A DNA stretch of 64,000 bases from Pseudomonas sp. 5P_3.1_Bac2 (GCF_025465995.1 NZ_JANLNY010000004.1:186001-250000), one strand, 5' to 3'; positions 1 through 9,734 are shown, counted from the first letter of the stretch. The notes: generated by a model from the sequence alone, not told the origin. Program-made: numbers and translations.

Positions 1-443
1 CGGTCTCGGCGCAGCAGGGGCATAACCTCGACACCTTGGAAAAACTGGTGGGCGAGCGTCTGCCAGAGGGTGTGCACTTCTTCCCTGAAGATCAGGTTAC
101 CGACCGCTCCAGCCGCTTCTTTGCCGCTGAGCTGGTACGCGAGAAGATCATGCGTCAGCTCGGTGCTGAGCTGCCGTATCAGATCACCGTGGAAATTGAG
201 GAATTCAAGCGCGAAGGGCGCATCCTGCATATCCATGCGCTGATTCTGGTCGAGCGTGACGGGCAGAAGAAAATCATCATTGGCGACAAAGGCGAGCGGA
301 TCAAACGCATCGGCCAGGAGGCGCGTAAAGACATGGAGGTCATGTTCGACTCCAAGGTTATGCTCAACCTGTGGGTCAAGGTCAAAGGTGGCTGGTCCGA
401 TGACGAGCGCGCCCTGCGTTCCTTGGGCTACGACGATATCTGA
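1..443 (+). CDS. era: GTPase Era, C-terminal part (5' end outside window)
   Basis: The reading frame is open from base 3 to the stop at 443, so the N-terminal GTPase domain lies upstream of the window. What remains is the linker and the type II KH domain of Era, with the GxxG-type RNA-binding loop around '[11 protein letters not shown]' and the typical ending '[15 protein letters not shown]'. Era binds the 3' end of 16S rRNA and helps assemble the 30S subunit. It is followed by recO and pdxJ in the order common in gammaproteobacteria (rnc-era-recO-pdxJ). Confidence 0.95.
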   Translation, partial: VSAQQGHNLDTLEKLVGERLPEGVHFFPEDQVTDRSSRFFAAELVREKIMRQLGAELPYQITVEIEEFKREGRILHIHALILVERDGQKKIIIGDKGERIKRIGQEARKDMEVMFDSKVMLNLWVKVKGGWSDDERALRSLGYDDI

Positions 444-489
444 TAGCCCTCTGGGCGCACCCCGCGCCCAGCTTTGCGAGTAGCTCAGC

Positions 490-1188
490 ATGCTTGCCCA
501 AAGCCAGCCGGCCTATGTGTTACACAGCCGGGCCTACCGTGAAAGTAGCGCGCTGGTGGATTTCCTCACGCCACAAGGGCGCCTGCGTGCCGTGCTACGC
601 GGCGCACGGGGCAAGGCAGGCAGCTTGGCGCGGGCATTTATCCCCTTAGAGGCCGAGTTTCGTGGGCGTGGCGAGCTGAAAAACGTCGCGCGCCTAGAGC
701 CTGCTGGCATCCCCAATTTACTCAGTGGCGAAGCACTGTTTAGCGGCATCTACCTCAATGAGCTGTTGATGCGCCTGCTCCCCGCTGAAGATCCGCACCC
801 GGCGCTGTTTGAACACTACGCCTTAACGCTGGTGGCGTTGGCCCAAGGCCGCGCCCTGGAGCCGTTGCTGCGTGCTTTTGAATGGCGCTTGCTGGACGAG
901 CTGGGCTATGGTTTTGCCCTTGATCGCGATTGTCAGGGTCAGCCCATAGTTGCCAGCGCTCTGTATCGACTGAATAACGAAAGCGGCCTGATGCCCGTGG
1001 GGCAGTTGCAGGCCGGCGTCTTTCAAGGCGCCGATTTACTTGCTATGGCCGATGCTAACTGGAGTGCCGTGGGTGCTCTGGCGGCGGCCAAGCGCCTGAT
1101 GCGCCAAGCTCTGGCGCCCCATCTCGGTGGCCGACCGCTGGTTAGCCGCGAACTTTTTATGACGCTCAAGGAGCCAAGCCGTGACTGA
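490..1188 (+). CDS. recO: DNA repair protein RecO
   Basis: A 232-residue protein with the RecO N-terminal OB-fold ('[24 protein letters not shown]') followed by the helical domain ('[19 protein letters not shown]'). RecO anneals complementary strands and, with RecR, loads RecA onto SSB-coated single-stranded DNA in the RecF pathway. The length is normal for the family. It starts 46 bases after era and its last 8 bases overlap the GTG start of pdxJ, so the three genes are very probably one transcript. Confidence 0.95.
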   Translation: MLAQSQPAYVLHSRAYRESSALVDFLTPQGRLRAVLRGARGKAGSLARAFIPLEAEFRGRGELKNVARLEPAGIPNLLSGEALFSGIYLNELLMRLLPAEDPHPALFEHYALTLVALAQGRALEPLLRAFEWRLLDELGYGFALDRDCQGQPIVASALYRLNNESGLMPVGQLQAGVFQGADLLAMADANWSAVGALAAAKRLMRQALAPHLGGRPLVSRELFMTLKEPSRD

Positions 1189-1927
1189 TGCCAATCGTAT
1201 TCTCTTGGGGGTCAATATCGACCACGTCGCCACCCTGCGCCAAGCCCGTGGTACGCGCTACCCGGACCCGGTGAAGGCCGCGTTGGATGCCGAAGGGGCC
1301 GGCGCTGACGGCATTACCGTGCATCTGCGTGAGGACCGTCGGCATATCCAAGAGCGCGACGTGCTCGTGCTCAAAGAAGTGCTGCAAACGCGAATGAACT
1401 TCGAGATGGGCGTCACCGAAGAGATGCTCGCCTTTGCTGAAAGCATTCGCCCTGAGCATGTCTGTCTGGTCCCGGAAACCCGTCAGGAACTGACCACCGA
1501 AGGCGGTTTGGATGTGGCCGGGCAAGAGGCGCGCATTGCTGCGGCGGTGGCGCGCTTAAGCAAGATTGGCTGCGAAGTGTCGCTGTTTATCGACCCGGAC
1601 CCCGTGCAGATTGAGGCTTCCAAGCGCGTTGGCGCGCCGGCTGTGGAGTTGCACACCGGGCGCTATGCCGATGCCCATAGCCCGCAAGAGAGTGCCCACG
1701 AGCTTGAGCGTATCCGCCAGGGCGTCGCTTGCGGCGTCGGTTTGGGCTTGATCGTGAATGCCGGTCACGGTCTGCACTATCACAACGTTGAAGCGGTGGC
1801 GGCCATCCCCGGCATCAACGAGCTGAATATCGGTCATGCCTTGGTCAGCCATGCGCTGTTTGTCGGCTTTAAGCAGGCCGTGGTGGAAATGAAGGACCTG
1901 ATCAGCGCCGCCGCGCCGCGTCGCTAA
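1181..1927 (+). CDS. pdxJ: pyridoxine 5'-phosphate synthase PdxJ
   Basis: A 248-residue TIM-barrel enzyme that condenses 1-deoxyxylulose 5-phosphate with 3-amino-1-hydroxyacetone phosphate to give pyridoxine 5'-phosphate, the last ring-forming step of DXP-dependent vitamin B6 synthesis. Family motifs are clear: '[17 protein letters not shown]' at the N-terminus, '[16 protein letters not shown]', 'ELHTGRYA' and '[11 protein letters not shown]'. The start is GTG at 1181, inside the end of recO. The gene ends 3 bases before the stop of the convergent solute-binding-protein gene. Confidence 0.96.
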   Translation: MTDANRILLGVNIDHVATLRQARGTRYPDPVKAALDAEGAGADGITVHLREDRRHIQERDVLVLKEVLQTRMNFEMGVTEEMLAFAESIRPEHVCLVPETRQELTTEGGLDVAGQEARIAAAVARLSKIGCEVSLFIDPDPVQIEASKRVGAPAVELHTGRYADAHSPQESAHELERIRQGVACGVGLGLIVNAGHGLHYHNVEAVAAIPGINELNIGHALVSHALFVGFKQAVVEMKDLISAAAPRR

Positions 1928-1930
1928 AGC

Positions 1931-2704
1931 CTAAGGCGTGCCGGGCTCGCGCAGTCCCGGCTCCGGCTCGCCGGGCAGCCAAGACTGATAGATGCGACTA
2001 AAGCTGCCATCGCGCTTCATCTGATCCAGGGCTTCTTGCCAGCGCTGGATCTCTTGATCCGGCGTACCTTTCCAGAAGCTGATATAGCCGTAGGTCTGGC
2101 GATAGGGATAGAGCAACTTGACCTCACTGCGGTGTAACGGACTGCCAGGCTCGCTGCTCTGCTCATGGGTGTAGAAGCTTAGGTTGTCAGTGAGAATCAG
2201 CGGCACACGTTGGTGCTTGAGCAGCTCGAACATTTGCCTGGCGCTTGTCACTCCCAGCAGGTTGGGCATGTCCTTGGCCTGTAACTCCTGATAGCTGTAC
2301 CAGTCCCTGGGCAGAGCAATTTTGCTGACTTGGTACAGGTCTTCATCACTGTGAATCGCCAGCTGTGAGTCTTTGAGCGCGTAAAAGCTATCGGTGGAGA
2401 GGGTGATTGGCCCCACCCATTTGAACAGGGCTTCGCGTTCCGGCGTGCGCATGGTGACGAAGGCTGCACTGTCGGCATTGTTGAGGTTGGAGTGGTAAGC
2501 CCGGGCCCAGGGCAGCACCTGAATATCAGCCTGTTGCTTGAGACGTTGGAGGATGGCCCGGACCACTTCGGGGCCTAGGCCAGTGACCTCTTGGTGAACG
2601 GAGAAGCTCAGCGGTGGGTATTCTTCGGTGTAGAGATGCAATGCCAAGGCGGGATTGAGCAGCATGCTTAGAGCTGTAAAAACAGCAATGCGCCATGCCT
2701 TCAT
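1931..2704 (-). CDS. periplasmic amino-acid-type solute-binding protein
   Basis: I place the start at the ATG at 2704. It gives a 257-residue protein with a signal peptide ('MKAWRIAVFTALSMLLNPALA') and a type II periplasmic binding fold of the SBP_bac_3 family ('YTEEYPPLSFSVHQEVTGLGPEVVRAILQRL', and a C-terminal 'DQMKRDGSFSRIYQSW'). The frame stays open further upstream, but that extension lacks a signal peptide and is unlikely to be translated. No permease or ATPase gene is adjacent, so the ligand is unknown. Such orphan proteins in pseudomonads may serve a distant ABC transporter or act as sensors. Confidence 0.85.
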   Translation of the reverse strand: MKAWRIAVFTALSMLLNPALALHLYTEEYPPLSFSVHQEVTGLGPEVVRAILQRLKQQADIQVLPWARAYHSNLNNADSAAFVTMRTPEREALFKWVGPITLSTDSFYALKDSQLAIHSDEDLYQVSKIALPRDWYSYQELQAKDMPNLLGVTSARQMFELLKHQRVPLILTDNLSFYTHEQSSEPGSPLHRSEVKLLYPYRQTYGYISFWKGTPDQEIQRWQEALDQMKRDGSFSRIYQSWLPGEPEPGLREPGTP

Positions 2705-2837
2705 GCAGCCATACCTAAATGCCGTAGTGGGGGAATTAGGGAGGAAGTATAGCCATTGCTGGCGCGCTGATCGTTGATCCAGCGCACGACAATTGACTCG
2801 GCAAGGCTCTATCCTGCGGCTTTGCCGGCGCCAGCGC

Positions 2838-3806
2838 TTAAGGCTTTCTGCCGATAACCACGGCGCGCCGCGGTGCCGGCAGGCCCTCGACGGTGCGGCT
2901 GTGATCGTTCGGATCAAGAAATTCCGGCAGCGATTGAAAGCGCATCCAATCGGTGGCGCGCTGCTCTTCAACACTGGTGGTGCTGACATCAACGCAGCGC
3001 ACATCGACGAACCCGGCGCGGCGCATCCACAGCTCAAGGGCGGGCACCGAAGGCAGGAACCAGACGTTGCGCATCTGTGCGTAGCGGTCCTCGGGGACCA
3101 GCACTTGTTGCTCGTCGCCTTCGACCACCAAGGTTTCCAGGATCAGCTCGCCGTCTTTTACCAGGCAGTCTTTGAGATCCAGCAGGTGGTCGATGGGGGA
3201 GCGGCGGTGGTAGAGCACACCCATGGAAAACACCCGATCAAAGCCTTGCAGCTTGGCCGGCAGCTCTTCAAAGGCCAGTGGCAGGTGCCACGCCGGCAGA
3301 TTGGGCAGGTAGTTTTTCATCGCCAGGAACTGGCAGAGGAACAGCCAGTTAGGATCGATGCCGACTACGCTGGCGGCGCCTGCGCCGAGCATGCGCCACA
3401 TGTAATAGCCGTTGCCGCAACCGACATCGAGGATGCGTTTGCCTTTAAGGTCCAAGTGCGGGGCGACGCGCTGCCACTTCCAGTCCGAGCGCCATTCACT
3501 GTCGACATGTACATCAAACAAATGAAACGGCCCTTTGCGCCACGGAATCAAGCCTTGCAGGGCGTGGGTCAACTGGGCGCGGCTGGCCTCATCGCAGCGG
3601 CCGTTGAAGCTAAATTCTTCCAGCAGTTGCAACTGTTCAACCGGCAGTTCAGGCAGTGCCTGCACCGCACCGTACCAGCGGGCCAGGTCGCCGTGACCGA
3701 TGGCCAGTTTATCGGCGATTTGCTGGGGCAGGCTGGCGGCCCAGGCTTGCAACGGAGTACCGGCCAGCTGTGTGTGCAGGGCCGTCAGGTCAATACGATT
3801 AATCAT
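2838..3806 (-). CDS. cmoB: tRNA U34 carboxymethyltransferase CmoB
   Basis: A 322-residue protein, the usual length for CmoB. It uses carboxy-S-adenosylmethionine to carboxymethylate 5-hydroxyuridine at the wobble position of certain tRNAs, giving cmo5U. The Rossmann methyltransferase motif is '[20 protein letters not shown]' followed by '[10 protein letters not shown]' and '[17 protein letters not shown]', all diagnostic of CmoB. It overlaps the end of cmoA by 4 bases, so the two are translationally coupled. Confidence 0.97.
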   Translation of the reverse strand: MINRIDLTALHTQLAGTPLQAWAASLPQQIADKLAIGHGDLARWYGAVQALPELPVEQLQLLEEFSFNGRCDEASRAQLTHALQGLIPWRKGPFHLFDVHVDSEWRSDWKWQRVAPHLDLKGKRILDVGCGNGYYMWRMLGAGAASVVGIDPNWLFLCQFLAMKNYLPNLPAWHLPLAFEELPAKLQGFDRVFSMGVLYHRRSPIDHLLDLKDCLVKDGELILETLVVEGDEQQVLVPEDRYAQMRNVWFLPSVPALELWMRRAGFVDVRCVDVSTTSVEEQRATDWMRFQSLPEFLDPNDHSRTVEGLPAPRRAVVIGRKP

Positions 3807-4546
3807 GGCAGGGCAATCAGTGAGGCGAAGTTAAGGCACTGGAACCACACCACCACTTTGCTGAAGCCGGCGGCGAGTAAACGCTCGCGGTGCTGCTCAA
3901 GGCTGTCGGGGAGCATGACCTTTTCAATGGCGCTGCGCTTCTGGGCGATTTCCAGCTCGCTGTAGCCGTTGGCCCGTTTAAAGGCGATGTGCAGGTCGGT
4001 GAGCAGTTCGTGCTCGGCGCTGTCGCTGAACTGCAGTTTCTCCGACAGAATCAGCGCGCCGCCAGGAATCAGGGCCTGGCGGATCTTGCGCAGCAGCTCA
4101 AGGCGCTGCGGCGGTTGAATAAATTGCAGGGTGAAGTTCAGCGCGACTAAGGAGCTTGGCTGTAACTCAAGGCTGAGAATGTCGGCTTCCAGCACTTGTA
4201 CGGGCAGCAGCTCTTGGAACATGGCGTCTTGCGCGTGCAGGTATTCGCGGCAGCGCTCGACCATGGCCGGCGAGTTGTCCACGGCAATCACCTGGCAGTC
4301 GGCAATCTGCACATGGCGACGCAAGGCTTGGGTCACCGCGCCTAAGGAGCTGCCCAGGTCATACAGTACGCTGTGCGGCTGCGCGAATTGGCCGGCCAGC
4401 ACGCCGATGTTCTCGACGATAGTCGGGTAGCCCGGCACCGAACGTTTAATCATGTCCGGGAAGACCCGCGCCACGTCCTCGTTAAACACGAAGTCGGGCA
4501 CCTGGGCTAAGGGCTGGGCGAAAATTCGATCGGGCTGTTTGCTCAC
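3803..4546 (-). CDS. cmoA: carboxy-S-adenosylmethionine synthase CmoA
   Basis: CmoA converts SAM and prephenate into carboxy-SAM, the donor used by CmoB. I chose the GTG at 4546, which gives 247 residues, the normal family length beginning '[32 protein letters not shown]'. An upstream in-frame ATG at 4606 would add 20 residues unlike the family. SAM-binding residues lie in '[18 protein letters not shown]' and '[15 protein letters not shown]'. It sits directly upstream of cmoB in the conserved cmoAB pair. Confidence 0.95.
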   Translation of the reverse strand: MSKQPDRIFAQPLAQVPDFVFNEDVARVFPDMIKRSVPGYPTIVENIGVLAGQFAQPHSVLYDLGSSLGAVTQALRRHVQIADCQVIAVDNSPAMVERCREYLHAQDAMFQELLPVQVLEADILSLELQPSSLVALNFTLQFIQPPQRLELLRKIRQALIPGGALILSEKLQFSDSAEHELLTDLHIAFKRANGYSELEIAQKRSAIEKVMLPDSLEQHRERLLAAGFSKVVVWFQCLNFASLIALP

Positions 4547-4650
4547 GTTGGCTGCGCACTGGTCTGGAAAGCCGGGCATTTTAGCCAACTCGGCCGCTAG
4601 GCCCAAGACCGATTAACGCAGGCGCGGCTAATCGGTCATGGCTTGAGACT

Positions 4651-5292
4651 TTAGCGCTCAGGCTGGCGCTTAAAGGCGGAGGCGGCAATGCCCCATTGAC
4701 CCAGCCAGTAAGTGAGCATGATCGCCGCGTGGGCACCGTCGAACGGCAGGATAAAGCGGTTAATCCCGATCATGCTGTCGGAGGCCACAAACAGCACCGC
4801 GCCCACGGCGGCCAGCCACTGTGAGCGCGGGCTAATGCCCGGTTGGCCGAGGCGGGCGAGGGCGCGCCAGAGCATGGCGCTGATTGCCGTGGCGTAGCAG
4901 GCCACCGGCAGCAGCAGGGCGCCCAGATCAGCTTGCGCCAGCAGGCTGAACATCATCGCGCCGGTGACAGCCGCCAGCAGCAGGGCCAGCCAGCGAGGCT
5001 GGCGGCAGTCGCACAGATAGGCTTTGAGGTAGGCCAGATGGCCCAGCAGAAAGGCGCCCAAGCCAAACACAAACAGATCTTGCGGCCAGGCCAGCAGAAT
5101 ATCGCCGGCTAAAGAGCACAGCAGGCCAATGCTGATCCAGCGGCGGTAGCTGTCAGCCGGGGCTTGGCGCAGCCACCAGAGCAAGACCAAGACCGGGATG
5201 CCTTTACTGAGCACCGCCAGTTCATTCAGCCCGGTAATTCGCGTGTAGGTGTAAGCCCCAGCTCCCAATACAGCCAATAACAGATAGCGCAT
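4651..5292 (-). CDS. YhhN/TMEM86 family membrane protein
   Basis: A 213-residue integral membrane protein with about seven to eight hydrophobic segments. The YhhN/TMEM86 family pattern is visible: 'CSLAGDILLAWPQ' with the conserved GD, 'GLGAFLLGHLAYL' and, near the C-terminus, 'LFVASDSMIGINRF' plus 'TYWLGQWGIA'. Animal TMEM86B is a lysoplasmalogenase, and whether bacterial members have that activity is not settled. The ATG at 5292 lies inside a nested inverted repeat of the leader (5291-5326). Confidence 0.85.
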   Translation of the reverse strand: MRYLLLAVLGAGAYTYTRITGLNELAVLSKGIPVLVLLWWLRQAPADSYRRWISIGLLCSLAGDILLAWPQDLFVFGLGAFLLGHLAYLKAYLCDCRQPRWLALLLAAVTGAMMFSLLAQADLGALLLPVACYATAISAMLWRALARLGQPGISPRSQWLAAVGAVLFVASDSMIGINRFILPFDGAHAAIMLTYWLGQWGIAASAFKRQPER

Positions 5293-5406
5293 AGTCTTTG
5301 TCCCAGACTTTAAAAGTCCCGACTATGCCTATTGCTCAATACTCAGGCTAAGCCGAGGGTGCCAGTTGGCTCGCCATATGGCGCCAGAATGGCGTTTGCT
5401 GTGCCT

Positions 5407-5808
5407 CTAGTGGGCGTTGAGTTGGCAGCTAAAACGCTCGGCGGGCTCCTCGTTGGTGGCCCAGGGTTGTTGGTAGAGCAGGCTTAAGGTGGCGCTGCCG
5501 GCACGCTCAACCTGAAACCGCCAGGTGGAAAGGCCGCCACTGCCGACGATCTCGCCGCTGTCGGTAGCGCTGTACACCTCGGGGCCGAGGCTGCGCAGCA
5601 CGGGGGTGGCGTCACTGTGCAGTTGCCAGCGGAAACCCGTGGAGGGGTTGCTCGGTAAGCTGAGAATTAACTGCTGGCCAACCTGCAGCTCCTGAGGGCA
5701 GCGGCTCTCTTGCTCCAGCTGCACCGTGCTGTCATTCGAGGCTTGGTGCGCGCAGGCACCCAGCAGCGGCAGCAGGGCCATAGATAAGAGCAGGCGTTGG
5801 GTGGACAT
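5407..5808 (-). CDS. chagasin-like (I42 family) peptidase inhibitor lipoprotein
   Basis: Starting from the ATG at 5808 this is a 133-residue lipoprotein with lipobox 'LLGAC' (Cys about residue 19). The mature part carries the chagasin/ICP loops: 'NPSTGFRWQLHSD' (the NPTTG-type loop), 'GSGGLSTWRFQVERAG' and 'YQQPWA'. Chagasin-fold proteins inhibit papain-like cysteine proteases with these three loops. A cell-surface or periplasmic inhibitor is therefore the best call, but the target protease is unknown. The frame remains open upstream of 5808 without a signal peptide, so that extension was rejected. Confidence 0.82.
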   Translation of the reverse strand: MSTQRLLLSMALLPLLGACAHQASNDSTVQLEQESRCPQELQVGQQLILSLPSNPSTGFRWQLHSDATPVLRSLGPEVYSATDSGEIVGSGGLSTWRFQVERAGSATLSLLYQQPWATNEEPAERFSCQLNAH

Positions 5809-5984
5809 GGGCGGCTCCTGAGTTTTAGGAAAAGTGCCAAGTGGTGGACCCGAGCATATAGGCAACCGCCAGCCTAGGTAACCCGCCAAGGCTGCGCAAA
5901 TGATTGGCCTTTGGTCGTATCGGCTGCCGTTAGCCGCGTTAACGGGTAAAATTCAGCGCTTGTTTGCGATGCGGTATCCCTTCC

Positions 5985-6749
5985 ATGCTTAACGCGCGCC
6001 TGATGCGTCTGGCTGATCAAGCCCATGAGCACACCCACCACCATCACCAGCTGGTGCTGTCGTTGGCGGGGCGGGCGGAATTTGAGGTCAACGGCCGTGG
6101 TGGCGAGGTCTGCCGGATGCGCGCCTGCCTGGTGCCCGGCGATGCGGCCCATGAGTTTGCCGGCGTGGGTGATAACCGCATGCTGATCATTGATCTCAAT
6201 CAGCAGGGTAATTCCAGGCAAGAGCGGAAACTGCTCAACCATCTGTTCGATACCCCGCGCTATCCGCAACTGGATGCCGATTTTCAGCACCTGCTCAGTT
6301 ACGCCGGCGCCGAACTGGAGCGCTATGGCAGCGATCCTCAGCTGTCCCGCGCCTTGGGTGGCGTGCTGCTGCGCGCTTTGCACTTGCGCCTGTTCGGCGA
6401 GAAAGCGGTGCCGCAGGTCAGCAGCCTGAATCTGCCACGCATCGACAGTTATATCAGTGCCAACCTGGCGCGGCGTATCAGTGTGGCCGAGCTGGCCCAT
6501 GTTGCGTGTCTAAGCCCCAGTCACTTCCATGCGCTGTTTAAAGACAGTGTTGGCCTGACCCCGCATCAATATCTGCTCAAGGCGCGCCTGGACCGTGCCA
6601 GCCGCTTGCTGCGCGACAGCAGCATGCCGTTGATTCGCATCGCCGAGGAGTGCGGCTTCTCCAGCCAGAGCGCTCTGACCACCGCCATGCGCCGCTACTT
6701 GGGGTTAACTCCCAAGCGTGTGCGTGACGCCCAGCCCGAGGACAATTAA
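5985..6749 (+). CDS. AraC family transcriptional regulator with cupin sensor domain
   Basis: With the ATG at 5985 the protein has 254 residues. It has an N-terminal cupin-like AraC sensing domain, including the metal-site-like run 'HEHTHHHHQLVLSLAGRAEF', and a C-terminal double helix-turn-helix ('ISVAELAHVACLSPSHFHALFKDSVGLTPHQYLLKARLDRASRLL' then 'IAEECGFSSQSALTTAMRRYLGLTPKRVR'). The frame also has a TTG seven codons upstream (5964). Its stop TAA (6747-6749) shares bases with the stop of the convergent HDOD gene. Confidence 0.9.
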   Translation: MLNARLMRLADQAHEHTHHHHQLVLSLAGRAEFEVNGRGGEVCRMRACLVPGDAAHEFAGVGDNRMLIIDLNQQGNSRQERKLLNHLFDTPRYPQLDADFQHLLSYAGAELERYGSDPQLSRALGGVLLRALHLRLFGEKAVPQVSSLNLPRIDSYISANLARRISVAELAHVACLSPSHFHALFKDSVGLTPHQYLLKARLDRASRLLRDSSMPLIRIAEECGFSSQSALTTAMRRYLGLTPKRVRDAQPEDN

Positions 6750-7603
6750 CGCAAGGTTTGCGCTAAGGCGTGGATAGCGCTTTGGTGTTGCGTTAGCAGG
6801 CTCAGCTCGCCATTGGCTTCAACTTGGTTGTGCGGCGGCGGCAGTTTTTGAAAGGCCGCTAGTTGCGTCAGCGGCGGCAGGTCGGCATCCGGACCTTGGC
6901 TGATGCTGTTGTGGTGCAGCGCCAGATTGACCAAATCGATCAGTTGCAGGCCCACGCCCGGGCTGTACTGCCAGTTGCCGGCCTCGCGGATGACTTCGAT
7001 ATATGGCTCACTGACTGACCATTTTTTCAGCACGATCACCCCTAAGGAGCGGCTGAACTCGCGGCACAGGCTGATATACAGCTCGCTGGTGGGGATTTCC
7101 TTGGCGCTTTTAAAACTCGACAAAATCGCCAGGCTACCTACCTCACTGAGCAAGCTGGCGAGCAGTGCATGCTCAGCGCTGATGCGCCCGACTAAACGGG
7201 CCAGCATGGCGCAGGTACTGGCTTTGGTTACTAAGCGTTCCCACGCATCGAGAAACATACGTTTATGCGCCGGCGTGTGCAGGGTGAACAGGCTTTTCAC
7301 GCTGTGCAGCATGGTGATGCGCCCGACTTCGGCCATGCCGATCAGGTTGATCACGTCATGCAGCGACCTAGGCGGCTGCGCCTGACGATACAGCGGGCTG
7401 GAGGCGTGTTTCATCAGCAGGGCGCTGAGGGCCGGATCACGGCTGATCAGGCCGACTAAACTGGCGATATTAAGGTGGTCATCGCTCAGTGCCCGGCGAA
7501 TTTCCAGGGTGATGGCCGGCAGGCTAGGGAGCTGTTCCTGATCGTGCAGCAGTTGCGTGACTAAACGCCGGTAAATCGAATAGTGGGATTGTTCAGCCAG
7601 CAA
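6746..7603 (-). CDS. HDOD domain protein
   Basis: I prefer the TTG at 7603 because AGGAGA lies 6 bases upstream of it, giving 285 residues. Most of the protein is an HDOD domain (a degenerate HD-type domain): 'LPSLPAITLEIRRALSDDHLNIASLVGLISRDPALSALLMKHASS', 'VINLIGMAEVGRI', 'HALLASLLSEVGSLAI'. HDOD proteins lack the metal-binding HD pair and act as signalling or scaffold proteins, often around c-di-GMP, stress and motility. No output domain is attached. An in-frame start further upstream (to 7672) is possible. Confidence 0.85.
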   Translation of the reverse strand: MLAEQSHYSIYRRLVTQLLHDQEQLPSLPAITLEIRRALSDDHLNIASLVGLISRDPALSALLMKHASSPLYRQAQPPRSLHDVINLIGMAEVGRITMLHSVKSLFTLHTPAHKRMFLDAWERLVTKASTCAMLARLVGRISAEHALLASLLSEVGSLAILSSFKSAKEIPTSELYISLCREFSRSLGVIVLKKWSVSEPYIEVIREAGNWQYSPGVGLQLIDLVNLALHHNSISQGPDADLPPLTQLAAFQKLPPPHNQVEANGELSLLTQHQSAIHALAQTLR

Positions 7604-8106
7604 GGCACATCTCCTGCGTAAATATGCCGTCAGTTTAGGTCGGTTTGACTGCTGCGGTGTGCGACAAGTCAAAGCCTGAGGTTATTTGCCGCGTTGCAAC
7701 GGCGAGCAATTTGGGCCTCTTAAAGGCCAGTAACGGAGCTTTTGGCAAAAATACCGGAGCTTTTTGTAAGAATCGCGCGGCCTTGAGCCACTAAATTCAA
7801 TCTCTTGCATTTGCCTTGCGTAGTCGTGTGCTTAAGCAAATGCCGCGCAGAGTGCAACAATTACGCTACACCTAATGCAGGTGTGGCGCGCCAAGGGCGC
7901 TTATGGGGCGCCAGTAAGCTGAGCCAAACGCAGTCACTGCGAGGCCTGCGGGCAAGTTCTGGGCCTGGCGTGTCTTGCCTTCGAGGTATCAGCGTCTATC
8001 TGCGTAGTTATGCCTTAAGCACCTGCTGGACCGGGTGTGAATGTCCACGTTGGCAATGGGGCTCAGCCTCAATGTCGAATAACAACAACCAATGAGGGAG
8101 CTCTCA
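7604..8106. other. 503-bp intergenic region between the HDOD gene and putP
   Basis: No convincing gene lies here. The 96-codon frame at 7805-8095 has no recognisable product or good ribosome site. The stretch must hold the divergent promoters of the HDOD gene and putP. A 10-bp direct repeat CGGAGCTTTT occurs at 7734-7743 and 7755-7764, exactly 21 bases apart, and may be a regulator site. putA, often the partner of putP, is not in the window. Confidence 0.5.
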
Positions 8107-9594
8107 ATGACTGCAAATACTCCGATGCTGGTCACCTTTGTGGTTTACATCGCGCTCATGGTGCTAATCGGCCTGTTTGCCTACCGCCGCACCACCAACT
8201 TATCGGATTACATCCTTGGTGGTCGCAGCCTGGGTAGTTTCGTCACGGCTTTGTCGGCTGGCGCCTCGGACATGAGCGGCTGGCTGCTGATGGGCTTGCC
8301 GGGTGCCATCTACCTGTCGGGTCTGTCGGAAAGCTGGATCGCCATTGGCCTGGTTGCCGGTGCGTATCTGAACTGGCTGTTTGTCGCCGGTCGTCTGCGT
8401 GTGCAAACCGAGTACAACGGCAACGCCCTGACCCTGCCGGACTACTTCACCCACCGTTTTGAAGACCACAGCCGTGTGCTGCGCATCTTCTCGGCGCTGG
8501 TGATTCTGGTGTTCTTCACCATTTACTGCGCCTCTGGCGTGGTGGCGGGTGCCCGTCTGTTTGAAAGCACCTTCGGCATGTCGTACAGCACTGCGCTGTG
8601 GGCCGGTGCGGCGGCAACGATTGCCTACACCTTCGTCGGTGGCTTCCTCGCGGTGAGCTGGACGGACACCGTACAAGCCTCGCTGATGATCTTTGCCCTG
8701 GTGCTGACCCCGATTGTGGTGATGATCGCCACCGGTGGTGTTGAGCCGACCTTTACGGCCATCGAGCTGCACGACGCGACGTCCTTCGACATGCTTAAAG
8801 GCACCACCTTTATCGGGGTGATTTCCCTGCTGGCTTGGGGCCTGGGTTACTTCGGTCAACCGCACATTCTGGCGCGTTTTATGGCGGCGGATTCGGTTAA
8901 GTCGATTCCAGCGGCACGCCGTATTTCCATGACTTGGATGATCGCGTGCTTAGGCGGCACCGTAGCCGTAGGCTTCTTCGGCATCGCTTACTTCTCGGCT
9001 AACCCCGCGTTGGCGGGTCCAGTGACCGAGAACCCAGAGCGGGTGTTTATCGAGCTGGCCAAGCTGCTGTTCAACCCATGGATTGCCGGTATCTTGCTGT
9101 CGGCCATTCTGGCCGCGGTCATGAGTACCCTGAGCTGCCAGCTGCTGGTGTGCTCCAGCGCCCTGACCGAAGACTTCTACAAAGCCTTCCTGCGTAAAGA
9201 TGCTTCGCAGAAGGAGCTGGTATGGGTCGGTCGCGCCATGGTCCTGCTGATCGCCGTGATCTCCATTGGCCTGGCAGCCAACCCGGATAACCGTGTGCTG
9301 GGTCTGGTGGCCTATGCGTGGGCGGGCTTCGGTGCGGCCTTTGGTCCGGTGGTGATTCTGTCGCTGGTGTGGAAGAACATGACCCGCAACGGCGCTCTGG
9401 CCGGCATGCTGGTCGGTGCCGTCACCGTGATCCTGTGGAAACAGTATCTGGGCCATCTGGGCCTGTATGAAATCGTCCCAGGCTTTATCCTCGCTACCCT
9501 CGCCATCCTGATCTTTAGCAAGATTGGCAGTGGTCCGACGCCAAGCATGCTGCAACGCTTTGCTGAGGCGGAAAAGGAATACCAAGCCAGCTGA
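8107..9594 (+). CDS. putP: sodium/proline symporter PutP
   Basis: A 495-residue member of the sodium:solute symporter family (SSF) with about 13 transmembrane helices. PutP-type signatures include 'LSDYILGGRSLGSFVTALSAGASDMSGWLLMGLPGAIYLSG' near the N-terminus and 'YAWAGFGAAFGPVVILSLVWKNMT' later. It imports proline with sodium for use as carbon, nitrogen or osmoprotectant. The ATG at 8107 follows a GAGGGAG ribosome site. An in-frame start at 8092 is less likely. A strong terminator follows the gene. Confidence 0.95.
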   Translation: MTANTPMLVTFVVYIALMVLIGLFAYRRTTNLSDYILGGRSLGSFVTALSAGASDMSGWLLMGLPGAIYLSGLSESWIAIGLVAGAYLNWLFVAGRLRVQTEYNGNALTLPDYFTHRFEDHSRVLRIFSALVILVFFTIYCASGVVAGARLFESTFGMSYSTALWAGAAATIAYTFVGGFLAVSWTDTVQASLMIFALVLTPIVVMIATGGVEPTFTAIELHDATSFDMLKGTTFIGVISLLAWGLGYFGQPHILARFMAADSVKSIPAARRISMTWMIACLGGTVAVGFFGIAYFSANPALAGPVTENPERVFIELAKLLFNPWIAGILLSAILAAVMSTLSCQLLVCSSALTEDFYKAFLRKDASQKELVWVGRAMVLLIAVISIGLAANPDNRVLGLVAYAWAGFGAAFGPVVILSLVWKNMTRNGALAGMLVGAVTVILWKQYLGHLGLYEIVPGFILATLAILIFSKIGSGPTPSMLQRFAEAEKEYQAS

Positions 9595-9614
9595 TTGCCG
9601 GTTTGTCCAAGCCA

Positions 9615-9648
9615 AGCCGGCGTCCAGTGATGGGCGCCGGCTTTTTTG
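9615..9648 (+). terminator. rho-independent terminator of putP
   Basis: Perfect 8-bp stem AGCCGGCG (9615-9622) / CGCCGGCT (9635-9642) with a 12-base loop followed by six more T residues. Confidence 0.9.
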
Positions 9649-9734
9649 TGGGCGAAGGGCGGCTATTAACACTTCCCCAATAGCGGCGCCTTGGCTAAGG
9701 TGTCGCAGTTTTCCCCAAGGCAAAGTCCTGACCT

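Noticed and set aside
2793..3965. A 390-codon plus-strand open frame opposite cmoB
   Set aside because: cmoB motifs on the minus strand are unambiguous; the opposing frame is a shadow.
7805..8095. A 96-codon frame in the putP leader region
   Set aside because: No ribosome site, no domain, Cys/Ser/Arg-rich composition typical of non-coding DNA; treated as intergenic.
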